Below are positions 53,729 through 61,260 of a stretch of DNA of 64,000 nt, one piece after another. The notes below the pieces were generated by a model, which worked only from the letters and a program-made list of their open reading frames with translations, did not search any database and was not told the DNA's origin. Location: the NCBI GenBank assembly GCA_902801325.1, contig CADCHQ010000007.1, positions 62,001 through 126,000 on the forward strand, given 5' to 3'. The stretch comes from an uncultured Bacteroidales bacterium (GTDB taxonomy: Bacteria > Bacteroidota > Bacteroidia > Bacteroidales > Bacteroidaceae). Each line of letters starts with the position of its first letter. Position 1 is the stretch's first letter. The position numbers and the translations under genes are program-made.

Positions 53729-55082
53729 TCGACAACAGGTAGGCCTTGAAGTCGGCGAAGTCCTTCGACATCGGGGTGCTTTGCTTCTGACCTCGCATGA
53801 AGGCAGCAAGGCGGGCGGGAATCTCTACGGGCTGACCCGTGATGCGCTCGACGGTGTCCTTGAACTTGGCGGGATGGGCGGTCTCGAGGAAGAAACCGAC
53901 TTCGCCCGGACGGAGCCCTTCCTTCAAGGCACGATAGCCACAAGCGCCGTGGGGATCGAGCTGATAGCCCGTGTCACGAAGGCACTGACGGATGGTGTCA
54001 GCAATCTGTTCGTCGGTATAGGTGGCGCCAGAAATGTCGCTACAAATGGCTTCATGACTATGACCATAGAGGTCGTAGATGCGTGCAAAATTGCTGGGGT
54101 CTCCAACATCCATAGCATTGGCCAGAGTGGCTACGCTGGGACGCGGACGGTATTCGCCCGACTGTAGGTATTCGTAAAAGACGCTGTTGCGGTTGTTGGC
54201 GGCAATAAAGCGCGAGATGGGCAGTCCCATGCGCTTACCAAAGAGGGCAGAACAGATGTTGCCGAAGTTGCCAGAGGGAACACAACAAACGATTTGACGA
54301 TTTAACGATTCTGGTTGGTAGGGCAACTTTAATTCTTCATTCTTCACTCTTAACTCTTCATTCAACATTTGTGCCACTGCCCAGAAGTAGTAGAAGGACT
54401 GTGGAAGGAAGCGAGCTACATTGATGCTGTTGGCAGAGGTGAGACGCATGTGCACGTTGATCTCCTCATCGACGAAAGCGGACTTCACCAGACGCTGGCA
54501 ATCGTCGAAAGTGCCATCGACTTCGACGGCAGTGATATTTTGGCCAAGAGTGGTAAACTGACACTCCTGGATGGGACTGACCTTACCCTTGGGATAGAGC
54601 ACATAGACGTGGATGCCTTCCACTCCCAGGAAGCCGTTGGCCACAGCAGAACCCGTGTCGCCGGAAGTGGCAACGAGGACATTGACGACCCCTCTTCCAG
54701 TCTCCTCCGAGGGAGAGGAGAAATATTGCAACAAACGGGCCATGAAACGGGCACCGACGTCCTTGAAGGCAAGGGTGGGACCATGGAAGAGTTCGAGGCA
54801 GTAGATGCCTTCCTCGACCTTCACCAGTGGACAGTCAAAGGAGAGGGTTTCGGTGACGATTCTGCGGAGGTCGTCGGCAGGGACATCCTCGCCAAAGAAA
54901 CAGTCTGCCACTCGATAGGCTATCTCGTGGAAGGATAGGTTCGGCATTTCGTCGAAGAAGTCCTTGGGCAGGGGTTTGATACGTTCGGGCATGTATAAGC
55001 CTCTGTCTTCTGCCAGTCCCTTCGTAACTGCTTTCTCGAGGGTGGCAAGGGGTGCTTGGCCGTTGGTGCTATAATAGTTCAT
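53724..55082 (-). CDS. thrC: Threonine synthase with repeat-encoded insertions
   Basis: ThrC converts O-phosphohomoserine to threonine with PLP. The 452-residue protein shows the PLP lysine motif HGPTLAFKDVGARF (about 107-120), SGDTGSAVANGF and the phosphate-binding CVPSGNFGNICSALFGKRMG. Two insertions look foreign: NEELRVKNEELKLPYQPES before CVPSGN, encoded by heptamer/octamer DNA at 54288-54366, and PSEETGR after LLQYFS, encoded by a GC-rich palindrome at 54688-54722. Both fall in likely surface loops and keep the frame open. It is the last gene of thrA-kinase-thrC. Confidence 0.95.
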   Translation of the reverse strand: MNYYSTNGQAPLATLEKAVTKGLAEDRGLYMPERIKPLPKDFFDEMPNLSFHEIAYRVADCFFGEDVPADDLRRIVTETLSFDCPLVKVEEGIYCLELFHGPTLAFKDVGARFMARLLQYFSSPSEETGRGVVNVLVATSGDTGSAVANGFLGVEGIHVYVLYPKGKVSPIQECQFTTLGQNITAVEVDGTFDDCQRLVKSAFVDEEINVHMRLTSANSINVARFLPQSFYYFWAVAQMLNEELRVKNEELKLPYQPESLNRQIVCCVPSGNFGNICSALFGKRMGLPISRFIAANNRNSVFYEYLQSGEYRPRPSVATLANAMDVGDPSNFARIYDLYGHSHEAICSDISGATYTDEQIADTIRQCLRDTGYQLDPHGACGYRALKEGLRPGEVGFFLETAHPAKFKDTVERITGQPVEIPARLAAFMRGQKQSTPMSKDFADFKAYLLSM

Positions 55083-55120
55083 GTACGAAAATTAAGAATT
55101 AAGAGTGAAGAATTAAGAAT
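55083..55120. repeat. Heptamer array spanning the kinase stop and thrC start
   Basis: AATTAAG, AATTAAG, AGTGAAG, AATTAAG, AATTC units fill the 30-nt spacer. The kinase stop codon and its last residues are encoded by the array. Confidence 0.7.
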
Positions 55121-56354
55121 TCATAAAGGCTTCGATGAAGCCGTCGCCCTCGAGCAAATCGTAAGAACCGTGCTGACAGGCGACTTCATCGAAGGTCTGC
55201 ACCTCATCGGGTTCGATGCTGGGATGGTATATGCAGAAAGGTATGGGCTCGTTGGTGTGCGTGCGATGGGCAATGGGCGTTGGGTGGTCGGGAAGCAGAG
55301 CTATTGTAACCCCCTCCTGACCTCCTTGAATGGAGGAAAGTTGCTCCAAGATGGGACGGACGAGCCGTTTGTCGAGGGCATCGATACAACGAAGTTTCAA
55401 TTCCAAATCGCCGTCGTGACCAGCCTCATCGCAGGCTTCGACATGGAGATAGACGAAATCGTCAGTTTTCAAGGCATCGAGAGCGGCTTGTGCTTTGCCT
55501 TCGTAATTGGTGTCCCATAGGCCTGTGGCACCAGGCACATCGATGACGCGCAAACCAGCATACTTACCAATGCCTCGGATGAGGTCGACGGCCGTGATGA
55601 CAGCACCAGAATGCACCTGAGGGAAGCGTTCCATCAGGGTCTGCATCTTAGGACGATATCCCCCGCCCCACGGCCATATGCTGTTGGCAGGATCCATTCC
55701 CTTTGCCATGCGTTCGAGGTTCAAGGGATGATTGCGCAATAACTCCTGACTCTTCAAGATTAAATCGTTAAGTAATCGAACCGTATCCTCTGCACTCTCT
55801 TCCTTTGAAGGGAGGGAGTCGGCTGCAGGTTTGGGGAGGTTCTCTCTCCAAGGCTGTAGTGGGATGTCGTGCGGAGGTGTGCAATGGATGTGCTTGTTTC
55901 CTCCCTTAATGACGAGCAGGTTACGATACTGCACGCCTGTGTAGAAGTGGACACGATCGCTATCGAGATGCTCTTTGAGATACTTTATCAGGATGTCGGA
56001 CTCCTCCGTCTCCAAACGTCCACAGCTGTGATTCTTCAATAGGTCGCCTTCGAGACAGACAAAGTTGCAACGTAGTGCCAAATCGTCGTCGGCAAGCTCT
56101 ACGCCGATGCTTGCGGCCTCCAATGGCCCACGACCTTCATAGACAAGATGCTGGTCATAGCCGAGGATGCTGCTGTTAGCAACTTCACTGCCCGGATGGA
56201 ATCCGTCGGGGACAGTCTTCAGCATGCCACAACGCCCATTACGTGCCAGAAAGTCAAAATGCGGCGTGTCGGCATATTGCAGAAGGGTCTTTCCTCCCAG
56301 CTTCTCAACAGGCCAATCGGCCATGCCGTCGGCTAATAGTATGAGATGTTTCAT
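55113..56354 (-). CDS. Phosphoglycerate-mutase-like homoserine kinase candidate (ApgM fold)
   Basis: The ATG at 56354 overlaps the thrA stop (ATGA), giving 413 residues; the longer frame is only a shadow of thrA. The protein has the alkaline-phosphatase-superfamily metal sites of archaeal-type phosphoglycerate mutases: LLADGMADWP, the nucleophile region SEVANSSILGYD, HVEACDEAGHDGD and LPDHPTP. In Bacteroidota such a protein between thrA and thrC is, as far as I recall from published fitness work, the missing homoserine kinase. No thrB is present here, which agrees. Repeat DNA at 55309-55340 and 55795-55850 encodes the odd segments SIQGGQEG and PAADSLPSKEESAED. Confidence 0.82.
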   Translation of the reverse strand: MKHLILLADGMADWPVEKLGGKTLLQYADTPHFDFLARNGRCGMLKTVPDGFHPGSEVANSSILGYDQHLVYEGRGPLEAASIGVELADDDLALRCNFVCLEGDLLKNHSCGRLETEESDILIKYLKEHLDSDRVHFYTGVQYRNLLVIKGGNKHIHCTPPHDIPLQPWRENLPKPAADSLPSKEESAEDTVRLLNDLILKSQELLRNHPLNLERMAKGMDPANSIWPWGGGYRPKMQTLMERFPQVHSGAVITAVDLIRGIGKYAGLRVIDVPGATGLWDTNYEGKAQAALDALKTDDFVYLHVEACDEAGHDGDLELKLRCIDALDKRLVRPILEQLSSIQGGQEGVTIALLPDHPTPIAHRTHTNEPIPFCIYHPSIEPDEVQTFDEVACQHGSYDLLEGDGFIEAFMNS

Positions 56355-58774
56355 GCAATACTCATTATATCTGCAAACACGCCTGCGGCAGTGACGGAGG
56401 CACCAGCACCATAGCCCTGAATGAGCATGGGGTACTCGTTGTAACGCTCTGTCGTGAGCAAGACGATGTTGTTGGAACCCTTCAATCCATAGAAGGCGTG
56501 CGACTGGTCGAACTCCTGCAGAGAGACACTCCCGTGACCATCCTCGTACTTGGCCACGAAACGCCACACACGATGGTTGCGTTCCAGTGTCTCGCGACAT
56601 GCCTCAAAGTCGGCGTCAAGAGATGGGAGGTTCTTCCAAAAATCATCAAGTGAACCTGCGAAGAAGGAGTCGGGAATGAGGAGTTTTGCCTCCACATCCT
56701 CCTGCTCGATTTCGTAACCTGCCTCACGCGTGAGGATGACGAGTTTGCGAATGACATCCTTACCACTCAGGTCGATGCGCGGATCGGGCTCGCTATAGCC
56801 TTCGGCCTTCGCCATGCGGACGGTCTCACTGAAGGGGATGTCCTTGCTGATAGTATTGAAGATGAAATTAAGCGTGCCAGAGAGGACGGCCTCGATGCGA
56901 AGTATCTTGTCGCCAGAGTTCACCAGATCATTGATGGTTCGGATGATGGGCAGACCAGCACCCACGTTGGTCTCGAACAGGAACTTCACGCCACGCGTCT
57001 GGGCTATGTGCTTCAGTTCACGATAGTTCTTGTAGTCACTGCTTGCCGCAACCTTGTTGGCCGCAACGACATTGATGTTATGATTAAGGAAATCCTTGTA
57101 CAAACCAGCTACTTCGGCAGATGCCGTGCAATCGACAAAGACGGAGTTGAATATGTTCATACCGATGACCTCTTCACGCAGGCGATGAATGTTGCTCTCA
57201 GGTGCCTGTTGCAATTGCTGACGGAAGTCGACAAGACTGAGTCCCTCGCGACGGAACATGGCCTTGCGACTGCTGGCAATACCGACGACATTGAGTTTAA
57301 TACGCAATTCGCGCATCAACTTTTCCTGTTGCTGATGGATCTGTTCGAGAAGGCTTCCGCCCACAGTACCCACACCACAGATGAAGAGGTTCACCTCTTT
57401 GTACTCGGACAGGAAGAACGAGTCGTGGATAGAGTTGAGGGCCTTGCGCAGGAACTTCTCGTTGATGACAAACGAAATGTTGGTCTCGGAAGCACCCTGA
57501 GCACAGGCAATGACAGAGATACCACTGCGTCCCAATGTTCCGAACAACTTACCTGCGATACCCGGCGTGTGCTTCATGTTCTCGCCTACGACAGCAACTG
57601 TTGCCAGTCCGCTTTCGTACTGCATGCGGAACATACGTCCGTCCTCAATTTCCTTCTCAAACTCTTCGTTCAGTACGCGGCAAGCCTCTTCGCAATCCTC
57701 CGTGCGGACACCTATGCTAGTGCTGTTCTCCGAACTGGCCTGACTGACCATGAAGACAGAAATACCGTTCTCGGCAAGACAAGAGAAGATGCGACGATTG
57801 ACACCTATCACACCCACCATGGACAAACCTGCAACGGTTATGAGGCTGGTGCCCTTGATGCTGGAGATACCCTTGATGCTTCGGCTATCGTCCTTGACAC
57901 GACTCTTAATGATGGTGCCACCCGAGTCGGGGTTAAAGGTATTGCGAATGAGGATAGGGATGTTCTTCACGCAAACGGGATAGATGGTAGGCGGATAAAC
58001 TACCTTTGCACCGAAATTGCACAACTCCATAGCCTCAATATAGGTGAGTTCGGGAATGGTGTATGCCGTCTGGATGACCTTCGGATCGGCTGTCATGAAA
58101 CCATCGACATCCGTCCAAATCTCCAACACACTGGCGTCCAAAGCCGCCGCAATGATGCTGGCCGTATAGTCACTGCCGCCTCGACCCAGATTGGTAACTT
58201 CGCCACTATCCTTGTCCGTAGAGATGAAGCCTCCTACGACACTGATGGGTGGAATCTCTGCCCATGTCTCGCGAACAAGCGCGTATGTAACCTCCGTGGC
58301 AAGGATGTTCTTAGAACCTTGGCGTTCTGTCTTGATGAAGTCACGACTATCGCGCCACTGCGAACCACTGATGAGGGTTGTGACAATGCGACTCGACATG
58401 CGTTCGCCATAGCTGACGACCGTGGCCAGAGTCTTGGGACTGAGGTCACGGATGAGGAACACGCCTTGATAGATGCTGTGCAATTCGTTGAGCATGGCGT
58501 TAATCTCGTCCTTAAGCGAAGCAAGAGCCTCGCCAGCAGGAATGACCGCCTCCATCAAATTGAAGTGTCGCTGGGCTATCTCCTCGTATGATGTCTGATA
58601 GTCGAGGTTGCCCTCTACAGCCATCTGCGAAGTGCGAATCAACTGGTCGGTGATGCCTCCCAAGGCCGAAACGACGACGATAACGGACTCCGACTGAGCC
58701 TCTACAATTCTTTTTACACTTAAAATACTTTCTACGGAACCAATCGAACTTCCGCCGAACTTTAATACCTTCAC
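56351..58774 (-). CDS. thrA: Bifunctional aspartokinase/homoserine dehydrogenase
   Basis: The 807-residue fusion catalyses the first and third steps from aspartate to homoserine. The kinase half has KFGGSSIGSVESI (about 5-17), SYGERMSSRI and GRGGSDYTASII. Two ACT-type regulatory domains follow (about 310-455), which suggests feedback control by threonine or lysine. The dehydrogenase half starts with the NAD(P) loop FICGVGTVGGSLLEQ (about 466) and contains VVAANKVAAS and the substrate motif SGTLNFIFNTIS. It is followed without gap by the homoserine kinase candidate and thrC. DUF4861 ends 33 nt upstream, so read-through from the glycan genes is possible. Confidence 0.96.
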   Translation of the reverse strand: MKVLKFGGSSIGSVESILSVKRIVEAQSESVIVVVSALGGITDQLIRTSQMAVEGNLDYQTSYEEIAQRHFNLMEAVIPAGEALASLKDEINAMLNELHSIYQGVFLIRDLSPKTLATVVSYGERMSSRIVTTLISGSQWRDSRDFIKTERQGSKNILATEVTYALVRETWAEIPPISVVGGFISTDKDSGEVTNLGRGGSDYTASIIAAALDASVLEIWTDVDGFMTADPKVIQTAYTIPELTYIEAMELCNFGAKVVYPPTIYPVCVKNIPILIRNTFNPDSGGTIIKSRVKDDSRSIKGISSIKGTSLITVAGLSMVGVIGVNRRIFSCLAENGISVFMVSQASSENSTSIGVRTEDCEEACRVLNEEFEKEIEDGRMFRMQYESGLATVAVVGENMKHTPGIAGKLFGTLGRSGISVIACAQGASETNISFVINEKFLRKALNSIHDSFFLSEYKEVNLFICGVGTVGGSLLEQIHQQQEKLMRELRIKLNVVGIASSRKAMFRREGLSLVDFRQQLQQAPESNIHRLREEVIGMNIFNSVFVDCTASAEVAGLYKDFLNHNINVVAANKVAASSDYKNYRELKHIAQTRGVKFLFETNVGAGLPIIRTINDLVNSGDKILRIEAVLSGTLNFIFNTISKDIPFSETVRMAKAEGYSEPDPRIDLSGKDVIRKLVILTREAGYEIEQEDVEAKLLIPDSFFAGSLDDFWKNLPSLDADFEACRETLERNHRVWRFVAKYEDGHGSVSLQEFDQSHAFYGLKGSNNIVLLTTERYNEYPMLIQGYGAGASVTAAGVFADIMSIA

Positions 58775-58807
58775 AATACTTTTTATTTCGTGTTTATTAT
58801 TTTCAAA

Positions 58808-59731
58808 CTATAGATTGCGACGAACCCATGCAAACCAGTCCTGTGCCGTGTGATAGCCGTCGGTCTTCTGCAAATCGGAAGCTACAGCTATCCAATAACG
58901 CATGTGACCTTCGACGGGATGAAGCAGGCACAGATAGTTGAGACTGTCTTCCTTGACTTCAACCAGGTTCTCCTCTGCTGCACGAACGCCAATGCCCAGG
59001 GTGTGGACGCGCTTGGGATTGCCCTCCTTGTCTGGCACATTCGAACCCCACGTGGCCACAAGTCCATCGGAACGCATGATGCCTGTACTGCTAAACTCAA
59101 ACTTCTGAGCGCCTGTGGCAAAAACAGTCTCGTCTGGACAACCCTCTACCCACACATCGACTTGTACCTCGCGATGGCCTCGCAAAGCCGTAAAACGCTG
59201 ACGGAATTGCAAGGTGCGACCTTGATATTGCCAATCGCGGGCATAGATTTCGACAACGGCCGAATCAGGACCTTCCGCAAGGACAAGCTGACCACGAGCC
59301 TTGACGGGATTGACGAAGACGGGCTCGCCGTTCTCATAGCCACGGAACGAACCAGCACCAATGCTCGCACCCACGAACAGGATGTCCTCGCCATAGCCGG
59401 CATTCCACTGTTCTGCAGTCGTGTAGAAATTAGTGGCATCAAGTTCCATCTGTGCCGTCTTCTTGCCATAGAGGTCAATGCTCTGGCGGTGGTCCATATA
59501 GACGCGGAAACCTATCCACTCGTTCTCCCACATTGCACCATGCCCATAGATGGCATCATACATCGACAACGAGGGCACATCGCCTTGAAACTCGATGCTG
59601 TTGACATTGGGGTAACGATATTTCCTGTCCCACAACTTCATCTGCGCATGAACTTGTGCAGAAATAGCCGAGATACCTCCAATCATAGGAAGCATCATCA
59701 CGCATAAAGCAAATACCAAAATCCTTTTCAT
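58808..59731 (-). CDS. Exported DUF4861-family protein
   Basis: The 307-residue product has a signal peptide (about 1-27). The family features are a beta-rich fold with DAIYGHGAMWENEWIGFRVYMDHRQSIDLYGK near 58-90, a DVWVEGCPDE segment, and a terminal block HMRYWIAVASDLQKTDGYHTAQDWFAW. DUF4861 proteins lie in pectin or other polysaccharide loci beside GH88/GH105 and probably act on or bind oligosaccharides in the periplasm. Catalysis is not established. It lies between the GH105 gene (147 nt) and thrA (33 nt). Confidence 0.85.
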   Translation of the reverse strand: MKRILVFALCVMMLPMIGGISAISAQVHAQMKLWDRKYRYPNVNSIEFQGDVPSLSMYDAIYGHGAMWENEWIGFRVYMDHRQSIDLYGKKTAQMELDATNFYTTAEQWNAGYGEDILFVGASIGAGSFRGYENGEPVFVNPVKARGQLVLAEGPDSAVVEIYARDWQYQGRTLQFRQRFTALRGHREVQVDVWVEGCPDETVFATGAQKFEFSSTGIMRSDGLVATWGSNVPDKEGNPKRVHTLGIGVRAAEENLVEVKEDSLNYLCLLHPVEGHMRYWIAVASDLQKTDGYHTAQDWFAWVRRNL

Positions 59732-59878
59732 ATGTCATTCTAAAGACCCACTGGACTCACCCATTACCATCGTGGAAAGTTTCATTTGACGAGTAAGGAT
59801 GATTATCATCACGCCCTTTGGAGAGTTTAGGTCTAAATCCTTAATTCTTAATCCATAATTCCCGAACGAAGAGAGGGA

Positions 59879-61255
59879 TTACTTTACCGCTTCCCCTGTT
59901 CCGTCTTCCGTCAGGTAGAAGAGAGGACTCTCATTCGTCTGTTCCTGCTCGTAATAGTGCAAGCCAGAGTCGTTGGTACGAGGATACCAATTATCAAGCA
60001 AGCGAAGCATCTCTGCAGCCGCCCAAATGGCAGGGCCATAGCCGTGTGCAGCAGCAGCACTGACAGGACGATAATAGTAGAAGGCTGGATCGAAGGCCAT
60101 ACCAGTGCCTACGCAAGTGCCTTTGACAAGTCCTTCCTCAGTAATCTGTGTCGAAAGAGCATTCCAACCCAACTGAGCAACAGGACCATAAGTGATGCCC
60201 TCGAGCCAACCCTGATTGATGGCACGGGCAATGGAATAGGTGTAGATGGCTGTTGCACTAGTCTCGAGGTACGAATCCTCGCGATCGAGCAACTGATGCC
60301 AGAAGCCTTCACTCGACTGATAGGAAGCCAAACCACGAACATGCTTGCGCAACTGCTCGAGGATGAAGGGACGGTCGGGATGCGACTCGGGCAACATGTC
60401 GAGGAGTTCGACGGTAGTCAACAGAGCCCATCCGTTGGCACGAGCCCAGTGATAAGTGGGTTGGTCGGCCAGTCCTTCCACATATCCATGGCGATAGATA
60501 CCTTTCTCAGGAACCCACATGCGCTGGACAAAGTTCTTGTACATGGTTGCTGCCTCGTCGAAATACTTTGTCTCACCCGTATAAACGCCTCTATAGGCGA
60601 TTGTGGGGATGCCCATGTACATATCGTCGAGCCAAATGGTGTTGCGCTGAGGACGATGACGAGCGAAAGTGCGGTCAGGCAAGCGATACTGTCCGTTCTC
60701 CACGAAATCAAAATAGTTCTCGATAATCGGAGACAAATCCTCACTCTTCACTCCAAGCTCTTCATTCTTAACGGCTTTCATCATCGCCGTACACATCGTT
60801 CCGCAATCGTCCAAGGCACGGGGATGGAGGATTTGTTCCATCTGGGCGTCCTCACACTTTTCTTGTCCTTTGAACTTAGGAGCGACCTTGCTGATGAAAT
60901 CGAAGCGCGTCTTCACATAATCGCTGTAAGCCTTGTCGCCAGTGACTTCGGAAGCCGCCAACAGGGCTTGGTAGGTGATGCCCCATTCGTAAGAACCAAT
61001 GCGGAAAGCACCACGTTCCAGTGTTCCGTCCTCCTTCAAGGCGTGAGGGGTTTGTTGGTCGACATAATGGAAAATACGGTCGAGAGCCGCCTTCACGTCT
61101 TCCTTGTTAATCTCGCCGTATGGAATCTTGTAATCGGGTTTGAGAAGGTGGAGAGGGGTTGTCATGTCGTTTACTTCCTCTTCCTTCTCCTTTTGATTGG
61201 TGCAACTGGCACTTAACAGTACCAAAAGCCCGAATGCGATGTGTTTAACTTTCAT
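59879..61255 (-). CDS. GH105/GH88-type unsaturated glycuronyl hydrolase lipoprotein
   Basis: The 458-residue lipoprotein (lipobox LSASC) has an (alpha/alpha)6-barrel type sequence: RIGSYEWGITYQALLAASEVTGD, WLDDMYMGIPTIAYRGVYTGE with the catalytic Asp pair region, YHWARANGWALLTTVELLDMLPESHPDRP and SYLETSATAIYTYSIARAI. GH105 enzymes remove unsaturated uronic acids from products of pectate or rhamnogalacturonan lyases. The segment KNEELGVKSEDL is encoded by heptamer DNA at 60739-60772 and looks like an insertion between two helices. It begins 5 nt after the GH20 stop, so the two are co-transcribed. Confidence 0.87.
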   Translation of the reverse strand: MKVKHIAFGLLVLLSASCTNQKEKEEEVNDMTTPLHLLKPDYKIPYGEINKEDVKAALDRIFHYVDQQTPHALKEDGTLERGAFRIGSYEWGITYQALLAASEVTGDKAYSDYVKTRFDFISKVAPKFKGQEKCEDAQMEQILHPRALDDCGTMCTAMMKAVKNEELGVKSEDLSPIIENYFDFVENGQYRLPDRTFARHRPQRNTIWLDDMYMGIPTIAYRGVYTGETKYFDEAATMYKNFVQRMWVPEKGIYRHGYVEGLADQPTYHWARANGWALLTTVELLDMLPESHPDRPFILEQLRKHVRGLASYQSSEGFWHQLLDREDSYLETSATAIYTYSIARAINQGWLEGITYGPVAQLGWNALSTQITEEGLVKGTCVGTGMAFDPAFYYYRPVSAAAAHGYGPAIWAAAEMLRLLDNWYPRTNDSGLHYYEQEQTNESPLFYLTEDGTGEAVK

Positions 61256-61260
61256 CTCGT

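Noticed and set aside
56355..56600. 82-residue extension of the homoserine kinase candidate
   Set aside because: It lies inside thrA in another frame; the ATGA overlap start at 56354 matches the family N-terminus.
57008..58591. 527-codon open frame on the plus strand opposite thrA
   Set aside because: It is antisense to a complete, motif-rich thrA and has no recognisable domain; a codon-bias shadow.
59957..61216. 419-codon open frame on the plus strand opposite the GH105 gene
   Set aside because: Antisense to a well-supported lipoprotein enzyme; no family features and no promoter.
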